Program-made: the position numbers and the translations under genes | The notes under the pieces: model-generated | Seen by the model: only the letters and a program-made list of their open reading frames with translations | Told to the model about the DNA's origin: nothing | The model's database searches: none | Shown here: one piece after another, positions 1 through 11,058 of the stretch | How the letters are laid out: every line of letters begins with the position of its first letter | How positions within the stretch are numbered: the first letter of the stretch is position 1 | NCBI RefSeq assembly: GCF_024600715.1 | Contig: NZ_CP102332.1 | Location: forward strand, 1,550,001 to 1,614,000 | Direction: 5' to 3' | From: Streptomyces changanensis | GTDB lineage: Bacteria > Actinomycetota > Actinomycetes > Streptomycetales > Streptomycetaceae | DNA: 64,000 nucleotides

Positions 1-843
1 GCGGAACAGGTACATGTACGGGGAGGGGTTGGTGGCGCGCAGGACCCGGTAGACGTCCAGGGCGCTCGCCGTGCACGGCGTCTCGAACCGCTGCGAGGGC
101 ACCACCTGGAACGCCTCGCCGGCGCGGATGCGCTCCTTCACGTCGTCGACGGCCCGCTGGTACGCCTCACCGCCCCACAGGGCGGTGTAGGCGGGCAGCT
201 CCGACGGCGGCAGGACGGCGGAGGCGGACTCGGCCGGCTCGGTGAGGTCGGCCTGCATCGCGTCGAGCCGGGCGACGGCGTCCGCGTACGCCTCGTCGAC
301 GCCGGTCTGGAGGTCGTTGTGGTTGATCGCGTTGGCGATCAGCAGCACCGTGCCGTCCCAGTGGTCGAGCACGGCGAGGTCCGAGGTGAGCAGCATGGTC
401 AGCTCGGGCAGCCGCAGGTCGTCCGTGCCGTGGTCACCGATGCGCTCCAGGCGGCGCACCACGTCGTAACCGAGGTAGCCGACCATGCCGCCGGTGAAGG
501 GCGGCATCCCGGAGGCCAGGTCGCGCGGGGTGTGCAGGGCCTCGACGGTGGCGCGGAGGGCCTTCAGCGGGTCCCCGTCGACGGGGACGCCGACGGGCGG
601 GGTGCCGAGCCAGTGGGCCTGTCCGTCCCGGGTGGTCAGGGTGGCGGCGCTGCGCACGCCGACGAACGAGTACCGGGACCAGGAGCGGCCGTTCTCGGCG
701 GACTCCAGGAGGAAGGTGCCCGGGCGCTCCGCGGCGAGCTTGCGGTACAGCCCGACCGGGGTGTCGCCGTCCGCGAGCAGGCGGCGACTGACGGGGATCA
801 CTCGGCGGTCGGCCGCCAGCTTCCGGAAGGTCTCGAGGTCCAT
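1..843 (-). CDS. trpE: Anthranilate synthase component I, N-terminal part (cut by window edge)
   Basis: Catalyses chorismate plus glutamine (or ammonia) to anthranilate, the first committed step of tryptophan synthesis. Only the first 281 codons are inside the window; the chorismate-binding catalytic half continues off the left edge. The visible part carries the LLES motif (residues 45-48) of the tryptophan feedback pocket, the GTFLLESAENGRSWSRYSF region, and near the edge the AFQVVPSQR stretch that begins the chorismate-utilising domain. The start is the ATG at 843, 11 bp downstream of the hisI stop, so hisI and trpE are probably cotranscribed. The family call is secure; the C-terminal active site cannot be checked here. 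Confidence 0.95.
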   Translation of the reverse strand, partial: MDLETFRKLAADRRVIPVSRRLLADGDTPVGLYRKLAAERPGTFLLESAENGRSWSRYSFVGVRSAATLTTRDGQAHWLGTPPVGVPVDGDPLKALRATVEALHTPRDLASGMPPFTGGMVGYLGYDVVRRLERIGDHGTDDLRLPELTMLLTSDLAVLDHWDGTVLLIANAINHNDLQTGVDEAYADAVARLDAMQADLTEPAESASAVLPPSELPAYTALWGGEAYQRAVDDVKERIRAGEAFQVVPSQRFETPCTASALDVYRVLRATNPSPYMYLFR

Positions 844-854
844 GGCGCCCGACC

Positions 855-1205
855 CTACTCGCCCAGGGGCAGCACGTCGGCGTCGAAGCAGGTCCGGGCC
901 CCGGTGTGGCAGGCGGCGCCGACCTGGTCGACCCGGACGAGGAGGGTGTCGGCGTCGCAGTCGAGCGCGACGGACTTGACGTGCTGGACGTGGCCGGAGG
1001 TGTCGCCCTTGACCCAGTACTCCTGGCGGCTGCGCGACCAGTAGGTGCAGCGACCGGTGGTGAGGGTGCGGTGCAGGGCCTCGTCGTCCATCCAGCCGAG
1101 CATGAGCACCTCGCCGGTGTCGTACTGCTGGGCGATGGCCGGGACCAGCCCGTCGGGGCTGCGCTTGAGACGGGCGGCGATGGCCGGGTCAAGGTTGCTG
1201 GTCAT
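855..1205 (-). CDS. hisI: Phosphoribosyl-AMP cyclohydrolase
   Basis: Third step of histidine synthesis: opens the purine ring of phosphoribosyl-AMP. The protein has 116 residues, the usual size for the free-standing enzyme without a HisE fusion. The metal sites are readable: the D-x-D-x-D triplet D82-C83-D84-A-D86 for magnesium, and the three zinc cysteines C83, C99 and C106. It lies just upstream of trpE and is separated from hisF by an oppositely oriented gene, so it is probably transcribed apart from the main his operon. The start is the ATG at 1205. No hisE or hisG is present in the window. Confidence 0.95.
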   Translation of the reverse strand: MTSNLDPAIAARLKRSPDGLVPAIAQQYDTGEVLMLGWMDDEALHRTLTTGRCTYWSRSRQEYWVKGDTSGHVQHVKSVALDCDADTLLVRVDQVGAACHTGARTCFDADVLPLGE

Positions 1206-1275
1206 GCGGCCATTGTGCCGCGCGGCGGGGGCCGGTTCCGGCCGCGTCCACTGGGCGGACCGGGGGGCGCCCCCT

Positions 1276-1281
1276 TACCCT
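1276..1281 (+). promoter_or_regulatory. Candidate -10 box of a leaderless promoter
   Basis: TACCCT fits the TAnnnT -10 consensus and ends 7 nt before the ATG at 1289. That geometry puts the transcription start on the initiation codon, so the mRNA would be leaderless. No Shine-Dalgarno sequence precedes this start. No good -35 hexamer was found. A 12-bp perfect palindrome, GGGGGCGCCCCC (1263-1274), sits just upstream. Confidence 0.4.
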
Positions 1282-1288
1282 TGCGGTC

Positions 1289-1921
1289 ATGTCCACCCAT
1301 GCCAAGCGTGAACGACTGCTCCTCGCCGACCTGTTGGAGGCCGCGGGGCCCGACGCTCCGACCCTGTGCGACGGCTGGACCACCCGCGAGCTGGCTGCGC
1401 ACGTGGTGGTGCGCGAGCGCCGCCCGGACGCGGCGGCCGGCGTCCTGATCGGCCCGCTGAAGGGCCGGCTGGAGCGGGTCCAGGCGGAGTTCGCGGCCAA
1501 GCCGTACGCCGAGCTCGTGCAGCTGGTCCGGGGCGGCCCGCCCCGGATGTCGCCCTTCTCGATCAAGCAGGTCGACGAGGGGGCGAACACGGTCGAGTTC
1601 TACGTCCACTCCGAGGACGTCCGGCGGGCCCAGCCGGACTGGTCCCCGCGCGAGATCGACCCGGTCTTCGCGGACACCCTGTGGGCGCGCCTGGAGAAGC
1701 TCGCCCGCCTCTCCGCCCGCCGCTGCCCCGTCGGCCTCGTCCTGCGCCGCACCGACGGGCAGACGGCCGTCGCCCGCCGCGGCACCCCCGTGGTGACGGT
1801 GACCGGCGAGCCCTCGGAGCTGCTGATGTTCCTGTACGGCCGCCAGGAGGTCGCCCGGGTCGAACTGGACGGCGACAAGGAGGCGGTGGCGCGGGTGGCC
1901 GAGGCCAGACTGGGCATCTGA
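1289..1921 (+). CDS. TIGR03085-type (DinB/mycothiol maleylpyruvate isomerase-like) protein
   Basis: A 210-residue soluble protein that resembles the actinobacterial TIGR03085 group in the DinB/MDMPI superfamily. The N-terminal pattern (LLEAAGPDAPTLCDGWTTRE, then LAAHVVVRERRPD) is the typical helical-bundle start of those proteins, in which the LCDGW and LAAHV segments surround a possible metal site. The exact reaction is unknown; relatives are mycothiol-dependent or uncharacterised. The gene lies on the opposite strand between hisI and hisF, an arrangement I recall from other Streptomyces his loci, but nothing ties it to histidine synthesis. The ATG at 1289 has no ribosome binding site and may be leaderless. 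Confidence 0.75.
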   Translation: MSTHAKRERLLLADLLEAAGPDAPTLCDGWTTRELAAHVVVRERRPDAAAGVLIGPLKGRLERVQAEFAAKPYAELVQLVRGGPPRMSPFSIKQVDEGANTVEFYVHSEDVRRAQPDWSPREIDPVFADTLWARLEKLARLSARRCPVGLVLRRTDGQTAVARRGTPVVTVTGEPSELLMFLYGRQEVARVELDGDKEAVARVAEARLGI

Positions 1922-2069
1922 CCGCGCCGGACCGCGCACGAGCGCCCGCGCCGGGGCCGCGCCGGCGCCCGACGGGAGCAGCACACGGGCGTCCACCGGC
2001 GCACGGGCCTCCGCCCACGCCGGGCCTCCGCCCACGCCGGGCCGCCCGGGTCGCGCACGGCCGGGGCCG

Positions 2070-2098
2070 CCCGGCCCGGGGCTCCCCCGCGGGCCGGG
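2070..2098. terminator. Candidate bidirectional terminator hairpin
   Basis: Perfect 9-bp inverted repeat, CCCGGCCCG (2070-2078) and CGGGCCGGG (2090-2098), with an 11-nt loop and no T-run. It lies between the convergent TIGR03085-type gene and hisF. A short direct repeat (two copies of GGGCCTCCGCCCACGCC) precedes it. Streptomyces terminators often lack a U-tail, so this is plausible but not certain. Confidence 0.45.
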
Positions 2099-2113
2099 CC
2101 GCCCGGCCGGTGT

Positions 2114-2884
2114 TCAGCGGACGGGGTGCCCCGCCTCGCGCAGCGCGGTCTTGACCTCGCCGATCCGCAGGTCGCCGAAGTGGAAGACGGAGGCCGCGAG
2201 CACGGCGTCCGCCCCGGCCTCGACGGCGGGCGGGAAGTCGGCGAGCCGGCCGGCGCCGCCGGAGGCGATGACCGGCACGGAGACGTGCGCGCGCACGGCC
2301 GCGATCATCGCCGTGTCGTACCCGTCCTTGGTGCCGTCGGCGTCCATCGAGTTCAGCAGGATCTCCCCCGCGCCGAGCTCCGCGGCCCGGTGCGCCCACT
2401 CGACGGCGTCGATGCCGGTGCCCCGGCGCCCGCCGTGGGTGGTGACCTCGAAGCCGGAGGCCGTGACGGTGCCCTCGGGGCAGCGCCGGGCGTCCACGGA
2501 CAGGACGAGGACCTGGCTGCCGAACCGCTCCGACACCTCCCGGATCAGCTCGGGCCGGGCGATGGCGGCGGTGTTGACGCCGACCTTGTCCGCGCCGGCG
2601 CGCAGCAGCCGGTCGACGTCGTCGGCGCTGCGCACCCCGCCGCCGACGGTCAGCGGGATGAAGACCTGCTCGGCGGTGCGACGCACCACGTCGTAGGTGG
2701 TCTCCCGGTCGCCGGAGGAGGCGGTGATGTCGAGGAAGGTGAGCTCGTCGGCGCCCTCGGCGTCGTAGAGCCTGGCCATCTCGACGGGGTCGCCCGCGTC
2801 GCGCAGGTTTTGGAAGTTGACGCCCTTGACGACGCGGCCGCCGTCCACGTCCAGGCAGGGGATCACGCGTACCGCGAGGCTCAC
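2114..2884 (-). CDS. hisF: Imidazole glycerol phosphate synthase, cyclase subunit
   Basis: With HisH it converts PRFAR to imidazole glycerol phosphate and AICAR; HisF is the (beta/alpha)8-barrel cyclase. The 256 residues are normal for the family. The N-terminal [16 protein letters not shown] carries the catalytic Asp12, and the second catalytic Asp lies in the LSVDAR strand. The phosphate-binding loops are readable (GGGVRSADD and VIASGGAGR). The GTG at 2884 overlaps the stop of the RidA-like gene as GTGA, which fixes the start and implies translational coupling. A longer frame runs upstream inside the ridA-like gene but is out of family. Confidence 0.96.
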   Translation of the reverse strand: MSLAVRVIPCLDVDGGRVVKGVNFQNLRDAGDPVEMARLYDAEGADELTFLDITASSGDRETTYDVVRRTAEQVFIPLTVGGGVRSADDVDRLLRAGADKVGVNTAAIARPELIREVSERFGSQVLVLSVDARRCPEGTVTASGFEVTTHGGRRGTGIDAVEWAHRAAELGAGEILLNSMDADGTKDGYDTAMIAAVRAHVSVPVIASGGAGRLADFPPAVEAGADAVLAASVFHFGDLRIGEVKTALREAGHPVR

Positions 2885-3288
2885 GACGCGGCACCCCCGT
2901 CCCGGCGGTACGCCTCGACCTCGACCTCGACGACGAGCCGCGAGTCGACGAGGCCGGCGACGATGAGCATGGAGGCGGCGGGGCGGATGGCGTCGAACAG
3001 CTCCTTGTGGGCGCGGCCGACCTCCTCCGCGTCCCGGGCGTGCGTGAGGTACATGCGGGTGCGGACGACGTCCTCGGCGCCCAGCCCGAGCTGCGCGAGC
3101 GCGGCGAAGGCCACGCCGAAGGAGTTGATCGCCTGCTCGTAGGGGCCGCCCTCGGCGATGGCCCCGTCCACGACGGAGGTGCATCCGGAGACGAGGACGA
3201 GACCGCCCGGCAGCTCCACGGCCCGGGAGTAGCCGAACTGCTCCTCCCAGGGGGCGCCGGTCGTCACACGGCGTACGGGGTCGGTCAT
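2881..3288 (-). CDS. RidA-family (YjgF/YER057c/UK114-like) protein
   Basis: A 135-residue protein of the RidA superfamily, the group that hydrolyses reactive enamine/imine intermediates made by PLP enzymes, together with several subgroups of unknown activity. The family strand pattern is visible ([13 protein letters not shown], then a [10 protein letters not shown] segment). The arginine normally followed by a C-terminal glutamate is plausibly in the R/E-rich [12 protein letters not shown] end, but I could not assign it. It is embedded between priA and hisF with 4-bp overlaps on both sides (ATGA upstream, GTGA downstream), so it is cotranslated with the his enzymes. The role in the pathway is inferred only from position. 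Confidence 0.85.
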   Translation of the reverse strand: MTDPVRRVTTGAPWEEQFGYSRAVELPGGLVLVSGCTSVVDGAIAEGGPYEQAINSFGVAFAALAQLGLGAEDVVRTRMYLTHARDAEEVGRAHKELFDAIRPAASMLIVAGLVDSRLVVEVEVEAYRRDGGAAS

Positions 3289-4019
3289 TCCGCCACCGCC
3301 GCGAGCGCCTCTTCCAGGGTGAACGCCTCGGCGTACAGCGCCTTGCCGACGATGGCGCCCTCGACGCCCTCGGGGACGAGCGCGGCGATGGCCCGCAGGT
3401 CGTCGAGGGAGGAGACGCCGCCGGAGGCGACCACCGGCTTGTCGGTGGCCGCGCAGACGTCGCGCAGCAGCTCCAGGTTGGGGCCCTGGAGCGTGCCGTC
3501 CTTGGCGATGTCGGTGACGACGTAGCGGGCGCAGCCCTCGGAGTCGAGGCGGGCCAGCGTCTCGTACAGGTCGCCGCCGTCGCGGGTCCAGCCGCGGCCG
3601 CGCAGCGTCGTGCCGCGGACGTCCAGGCCGACCGCGATCTTGTCGCCGTGCTCGGCGATGACCTTGGCGACCCACTCCGGGGTCTCCAGGGCGGCGGTGC
3701 CGAGGTTGACGCGGGTGCAGCCCGTGGCGAGGGCCGCGGCGAGGGAGGCGTCGTCGCGGATGCCGCCGGACAGCTCCACCTTGACGCCGTGGCCCGCGAG
3801 GCTCCCGGCGACCTCGGCGATGAGCGCGCGGTTGTCGCCCGTGCCGAAGGCGGCGTCGAGGTCGACCAGATGCAGCCACTCGGCGCCCGCGCGCTGCCAC
3901 GTCAGGGCCGCCTCCAGCGGGGAGCCGTACGACGTCTCCGTGCCGGACTCGCCGTGGACGAGCCGTACGGCCTGGCCGTCCCGGACGTCGACGGCGGGGA
4001 GGAGTTCGAGCTTGGTCAT
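3285..4019 (-). CDS. priA: Bifunctional ProFAR isomerase / phosphoribosylanthranilate isomerase
   Basis: In actinobacteria this HisA homologue (PriA) usually serves both the HisA step (ProFAR to PRFAR) and the TrpF step (PRA to CdRP). The 244-residue (beta/alpha)8 barrel has the catalytic pair Asp11 ([10 protein letters not shown]) and Asp133 (VGLDVRG), and the RGRGW segment whose Arg142 and Trp144 correspond to the residues used for the tryptophan substrate in characterised PriA enzymes. The start is the ATG at 4019; its stop overlaps the RidA-like start (ATGA). Dual function is inferred from those residues and from the family in Streptomyces. Absence of trpF elsewhere cannot be tested here. 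Confidence 0.93.
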   Translation of the reverse strand: MTKLELLPAVDVRDGQAVRLVHGESGTETSYGSPLEAALTWQRAGAEWLHLVDLDAAFGTGDNRALIAEVAGSLAGHGVKVELSGGIRDDASLAAALATGCTRVNLGTAALETPEWVAKVIAEHGDKIAVGLDVRGTTLRGRGWTRDGGDLYETLARLDSEGCARYVVTDIAKDGTLQGPNLELLRDVCAATDKPVVASGGVSSLDDLRAIAALVPEGVEGAIVGKALYAEAFTLEEALAAVAE

Positions 4020-4082
4020 CTCAGCGGTCCTAGCCTCTGGGCGGGGTTCGGTCGGTGGAGGGCGATGGGGCGGTGGGGGCGG

Positions 4083-4733
4083 TCAGAGGGTGTCGAGCCA
4101 GTTGGTCAGGAGCCGGGCTCCCGCGTCACCGGACTTCTCGGGGTGGAACTGCGTCGCCCACAGGGCGCCGTTCTCGACGGCGGCGACGAACCGCTCGCCG
4201 TGCGTGGACCAGGTGACCAGGGGCGCCCGCAGGGCGGGGTTGGCCGTCTGGAGGCTCCAGTCGGTCACGGCGTAGGAGTGGACGAAGTAGAACCGCTCGT
4301 CGGGGTCGACCCCGGCGAACAGGGCGGAGTCCCCGGGCGCCTCGACGGTGTTCCAGCCCATGTGCGGGATGACGGGGGCCTTCAGCGGCCCGACCGTCCC
4401 GGGCCACTCGTCGAGGCCCTCCGTCTCGACGCCGTGCTCGACGCCGCGGGCGAAGAGGATCTGCATGCCGACGCAGATGCCCATGACGGGCCGGCCGCCG
4501 GCGAGCCTGCGGCCCACGATCCAGTCGCCGCGGGCCTCCTTGAGCCCGGTCATGCAGGCGGAGAAGGCGCCGACGCCGGGGACGAGCAGGCCGTCGGCGT
4601 TCATGGCGCGGTCGTAGTCGCGGGTGATCTCGACGTCGGCGCCGACGCGGGCGAGGGCGCGCTCGGCGGAGCGGACGTTGCCGAACCCGTAGTCGAAGAC
4701 GACGACCTTCTTGGCAGTGCTCATGCCGCTCAT
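4083..4733 (-). CDS. hisH: Imidazole glycerol phosphate synthase, glutaminase subunit
   Basis: Class-I glutamine amidotransferase that feeds ammonia to HisF. The nucleophile motif G-I-C-V-G-M-Q is present and the His/Glu pair of the triad lies in [10 protein letters not shown] near the C-terminus. About 216 residues, normal for HisH. The chosen ATG at 4733 overlaps the stop of the upstream small membrane protein (ATGA); an in-frame ATG at 4724 ([13 protein letters not shown]) is the alternative. A 63-bp gap separates it from priA, the largest gap inside the operon. Confidence 0.95.
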   Translation of the reverse strand: MSGMSTAKKVVVFDYGFGNVRSAERALARVGADVEITRDYDRAMNADGLLVPGVGAFSACMTGLKEARGDWIVGRRLAGGRPVMGICVGMQILFARGVEHGVETEGLDEWPGTVGPLKAPVIPHMGWNTVEAPGDSALFAGVDPDERFYFVHSYAVTDWSLQTANPALRAPLVTWSTHGERFVAAVENGALWATQFHPEKSGDAGARLLTNWLDTL

Positions 4734-4893
4734 TCCCAGATTCCCTGGATGCGCAGGACGCCCGCCGCGAGGCACATCGCCGAGGCGACGGCGAGGAGGA
4801 CGATCAGGCCCTTGGGCATCCGCTGCTTGCTGAAGGAGTACACGCCGCCGGCGAGGAAGAGGCCGACGACGATGAGGATGGTCGACAGACCCG

Positions 4894-4897
<4 letters not shown>
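4730..4897 (-). CDS. Small two-helix membrane protein inside the his operon
   Basis: A 55-residue protein with two predicted transmembrane helices (about residues 5-22 and 30-47) separated by the basic turn SKQRMPKG, so both ends probably face the same side. It starts with a GTG at 4897 that overlaps the hisB stop (GTGA), and its own stop overlaps the hisH start (ATGA). It is therefore built into the translational chain of the operon. I recognise no characterised family. Because both flanking overlaps depend on it, it is a real gene rather than a spacer. Confidence 0.8.
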
Positions 4898-7969
<3,072 letters not shown>

Positions 7970-7989
7970 ACGCCACACCACCCGTCGGA

Positions 7990-8003
7990 TGTCACACCTG
8001 ACA
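7990..8003. promoter_or_regulatory. TGTCA-N4-TGACA dyad in the hisD divergent region
   Basis: Perfect 5-bp arms with a 4-nt centre (TGTCACACCTGACA). It is the second dyad in the 159-bp divergent intergenic region. The length and symmetry suit a dimeric transcription factor, but I cannot name one. Confidence 0.3.
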
Positions 8004-8071
8004 GTTAGCGTTCAGTCCGTCACTCAGCGGGAAGAACAGCCGTACGACCTGGGGAAAGCGAGGGGGCGGCA

Positions 8072-9700
8072 GTGACCGAGCCGCAGGACGATCGCGATGA
8101 CGAGCTGCCCGGCGACCTGACCCCGGCCGAGCTGGGGATGTGGCAGGCGTTCCGCATCGGCGCCTGGTACGACCTGCGGTCGGGCCATCCGGTGCTGGAC
8201 GACCCGTTCGCGCCGCGCACGTGGCCCGAGGAGCGGAGCGTCCGGGCGCGGGTGGTGGCCCGGCTGTTGCTGTCGGGGCCGCCGGCCCTGGCGGGGCGCG
8301 TGTCGGCGCTGAAGCTGCGCGGGGCGCGGATCACCGGCACGCTCGACCTGGCGGGCGGCACCGTCGACCCGTACGTCGAGCTGCAGGGGTGCGTCTTCGA
8401 GCACGAGGTGGTGCTGCCCGAGACGCGGTTCAGCACGCTGCGCCTCGTCGGGTGTGCCGTGCCCCGGCTGGAGGCGGCCCGCCTGCACACGGAGGGCGAC
8501 CTGCACCTGCCGCGCTGCCGGGTGGCGCGCGGCGTGCGGCTCACGGACGCGCAGATAGGCACCGACCTGCTGATCAGCCAGATCCACGTCCAGCCGGACC
8601 GGCGCGGCCGGGCCATCGTCGCGGACGGGCTGACGGTGGCGCAGGACCTCCAGGCCGAGCTGATCGAGACGTACGGGGAGGTGAGCCTGCGGGGCGCGAA
8701 GGTCGGGGTCTCGCTCAGTCTGCGCGGCAGCCGCCTGCGCGGCGCCGAGGGGCGGCGGGCGCTGAACGCCCCGCAGCTCAGCGTGGAGCGCACGCTGTAC
8801 CTGACGGGGGCGTGGGTGAGCGAGTCGGTGGGCGGCCCGGAGGACCACCTCGGCGGGACGCCGCCGTACGGCCTGGCCGACGTCAACACGCCGATGCGGG
8901 GCACGCGGATGCGGCCCTTCGAGTGCCGGGGCGGGGTGCGGCTGGACGACGGGCGGTTCGGGGACGCGATCGACCTCCACCAGGCGCGGTTCGTGCTGAC
9001 GTCGGCCCGCAGGGAGGAGCTGTCGCTGCGCAGGATCGTCACCCCGGAGCTGCGCTTCACCTCCGAGCGACCGGAGGAGGGCCGCGTGGTGCTCAACGGC
9101 GCGAAGGTCGTCACCCTGGTCGACGAGGCGGCCAGCTGGCCGGGGCCGGGCGGCCTGGCGATCAGCGGCTTCGTGTACGAGAACCTCGTGCCGTACGGCC
9201 ACTTCCCGCTCTCGCAACGTCTGGAGTGGGTGGCGGCGGCGACCCCGGAGTACGCCCCGGAGCCGTACGAGCGGCTGGCGGCCGTCCTGCGGGGCAGCGG
9301 GGAGGACGCCGACGCCCGGGAGGTGCTGCTGGCCAAGCAGCGGCGCCGCCGCGAGACGCTGCCGCTCGCCGCGAAGACGTGGGGCTTCCTGCAGGACTGG
9401 ACGGTGGCCTACGGCTACCGGCCCGGCCGGGCCGCGGTGTGGATGGCGGTGCTGTGGGCGGCGGGCGCGTGGGCCTTCTCGTACTACGACCCGGTCCCGA
9501 TCAAGCAGGACGAGTTCCCCCAGTGGAACGCCGTGCTGTACGCGCTGGACCTGCTGGTGCCGGTGATCAACCTCGGCCAGGAGGGCTACTGGCGGCTGTC
9601 GACGGGGTGGCAGTGGGTGTCGACGGTGCTGATCCTCGTGGGGTGGATTCTGGCCACGGCGGTGGCGGCGGGCGCCTCCCGGCTGCTGCGGCGCGGCTGA
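8072..9700 (+). CDS. Membrane-anchored protein with beta-helix-like repeats
   Basis: A 542-residue protein. Residues about 75-335 form a run of imperfect, roughly 20-residue turns rich in L-x-L-x-G-A/C-x-I/V (for example LKLRGARITGTLDL, EVSLRGAKVGVSLSLRGSRL), resembling a right-handed beta-helix or degenerate pentapeptide repeat. Two transmembrane helices follow near the C-terminus (about residues 450-470 and 515-537). Homologues in Streptomyces are, as I recall, sometimes labelled membrane-associated oxidoreductase; I see no cofactor-binding or redox motif here. GTG start preceded by GAGGGGGCGG. It diverges from the his operon. Function unknown. Confidence 0.75.
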   Translation: MTEPQDDRDDELPGDLTPAELGMWQAFRIGAWYDLRSGHPVLDDPFAPRTWPEERSVRARVVARLLLSGPPALAGRVSALKLRGARITGTLDLAGGTVDPYVELQGCVFEHEVVLPETRFSTLRLVGCAVPRLEAARLHTEGDLHLPRCRVARGVRLTDAQIGTDLLISQIHVQPDRRGRAIVADGLTVAQDLQAELIETYGEVSLRGAKVGVSLSLRGSRLRGAEGRRALNAPQLSVERTLYLTGAWVSESVGGPEDHLGGTPPYGLADVNTPMRGTRMRPFECRGGVRLDDGRFGDAIDLHQARFVLTSARREELSLRRIVTPELRFTSERPEEGRVVLNGAKVVTLVDEAASWPGPGGLAISGFVYENLVPYGHFPLSQRLEWVAAATPEYAPEPYERLAAVLRGSGEDADAREVLLAKQRRRRETLPLAAKTWGFLQDWTVAYGYRPGRAAVWMAVLWAAGAWAFSYYDPVPIKQDEFPQWNAVLYALDLLVPVINLGQEGYWRLSTGWQWVSTVLILVGWILATAVAAGASRLLRRG

Positions 9701-9708
9701 CGCGCCGC
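9688..9708 (+). terminator. Hairpin spanning the stop codon of the beta-helix gene
   Basis: GCGGCGCG (9688-9695) pairs perfectly with CGCGCCGC (9701-9708) around a 5-nt loop that contains the TGA. No T-run follows. Possible terminator; it may instead reflect local GC bias. Confidence 0.3.
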
Positions 9709-9888
9709 GGGCGGCCGCCGGACGCCGGGCCGGGGCCGCGACCGGTGCCCGCTCTCCCCTTCCGTGCCCACCCCGCCGCTTTCTTTACCGCCTCTTGACG
9801 TTCGTCAGGACAACCATCCTGCCGCCACGAAAGCTTCACAGACGCTCTCTGGCGCCGCTCCCACCTGCGGTTTTCAATGGGCGGCACC

Positions 9889-10875
9889 ATGTCTTTGCTC
9901 CGCGCCCTGATGGGCTCCGCGCGCACGGTCCGGTCCGGCACGCCGCCCCGCGACGGGCTGCCGCCGGACGGCTCCGTACTGCTGGACGCACCGGACGACA
10001 GGCTCGGCCCGGCGTTGGTGGCCGCCGCGCTCGGCAATCACATTCCGGCCGCCCGGCTGCTCGCCGCCACCCGTGCCGCCGCCGAGTGGGAGTGGCGTGA
10101 CCGGTACGCCGTGCGGCTCGCCGCGTTCGCCCACAGCCGCGGGGACTGGCTGACGCAGTGGCGCGCGCGGACCCCGGACGACCCGGACGCGCTGCTCGTC
10201 GCCGCGCAGCTCGCCGTCGACCGGGCCTGGGCCTCGCCGGCCCGCGCCGAGCGGCTGCGGGAGGTGGAGCCGGTGGTCCACGCGGCGGCCGAGGCCGCGC
10301 CCCGCGACCCCGTGCCGTGGCGGATCGCCCTGGACCACGCGCGCGGCGGCCACGCCGCCGACGCGCTCTTCGAGGCGCTGTGGGAGCAGGCGGTCCGCCG
10401 GTCCCCGCACCACCACGGCTGCCACGTGGCGGCCCTGGAGTACCTCTCGGCGCGCTGGTACGGCTCCCACCACGCGTGCTTCGACTTCGCCGAGGCGGCC
10501 GCGCTCGACGCGCTGCCCGGCTCCCTCGTCCGCGCGCTGCCGCTGCGCGCCGCCCACGCACAGCTGGCGGCCGGCGGCGCGGGCGGGGTCCCGGCGGCGC
10601 GGATCGACGCGGCGGCGGACCTGGCGATCGAGCTGTCGGCCCGCCACCCGGTGGGCGACGCCTGGACGGCCGAGGTGCGCAACCTGCTGGCGTACGTGCT
10701 GATGGCGCGGGGGCGCTGGGGGGCGGCGCTGGAGCAGTTCCGGCTGATCGGGGCGCGGGCGACGACGTTCCCGTGGGTGGCGGTCGGTTCCGGCGGCGAC
10801 GGCGCGGATCCGCTGGGCCGGTTCCTGGAGGCGCGCGACCTGGTGCGGCGCGCGAGCGTGCGCCGGGTGCGCTGA
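9889..10875 (+). CDS. Hypothetical protein, alpha-helical repeat-like
   Basis: A 328-residue soluble protein rich in Ala, Arg and Trp (DRYAVRLAAFAHSRGDW, PWRIALDHARGGHAADALFEALWEQ, LLAYVLMARGRWGAALEQFRLIG). The spacing of small residues and paired helices suggests a TPR-like alpha-solenoid, but no canonical TPR consensus is complete. No signal peptide or membrane helix. The start chosen is the ATG at 9889 preceded by GGGCGG; an in-frame ATG at 9877 would add four residues. No recognised family; the adjacent plus-strand genes do not suggest a role. Confidence 0.7.
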   Translation: MSLLRALMGSARTVRSGTPPRDGLPPDGSVLLDAPDDRLGPALVAAALGNHIPAARLLAATRAAAEWEWRDRYAVRLAAFAHSRGDWLTQWRARTPDDPDALLVAAQLAVDRAWASPARAERLREVEPVVHAAAEAAPRDPVPWRIALDHARGGHAADALFEALWEQAVRRSPHHHGCHVAALEYLSARWYGSHHACFDFAEAAALDALPGSLVRALPLRAAHAQLAAGGAGGVPAARIDAAADLAIELSARHPVGDAWTAEVRNLLAYVLMARGRWGAALEQFRLIGARATTFPWVAVGSGGDGADPLGRFLEARDLVRRASVRRVR

Positions 10876-10930
10876 GGCGGCGCGCGGGACGGCGCGGTGG
10901 TATCCGAGCGGGGCCCGTCGGGCGGCGCGG

Positions 10931-11011
10931 CGGTACCGGAGCCGGGCACACCGGGGCGGCGCGGCGGTACCGGAGCCGGGCACACCGGGGCGGCGCGGCG
11001 GTACCGGAGCG
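10931..11011. repeat. 34-bp tandem repeat, about 2.4 copies
   Basis: Exact repeat of a 34-bp unit (10931-10964 and 10965-10998) beginning CGGTACCGGAGCCGGGCACA, followed by a 13-bp partial copy (10999-11011). It lies in the 183-bp gap before the Lon N-domain gene. Each unit contains the dyad CGGTACCG. Confidence 0.85.
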
Positions 11012-11044
11012 CGGACGGCCGGACGGGCCCGGAGCCGCGGCCAT

Positions 11045-11050
11045 TAGGCT
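11045..11050 (+). promoter_or_regulatory. Candidate -10 box of a leaderless promoter
   Basis: TAGGCT, a strong Streptomyces-type -10 hexamer, ends 8 nt before the GTG at 11059. No Shine-Dalgarno lies between, so a leaderless transcript is likely. No convincing -35 was found. Confidence 0.45.
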
Positions 11051-11058
11051 TGAGCGCT

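Noticed and set aside
2885..3184. Longer hisF start upstream of 2884
   Set aside because: The added 100 residues overlap the RidA-like gene out of frame and are Arg/Gly-rich; the GTG at 2884 gives the conserved RVIPCLDVD start.
9795..9823. TTGACG as a -35 box before the gene at 9889
   Set aside because: No acceptable -10 hexamer at 16-18 bp spacing.
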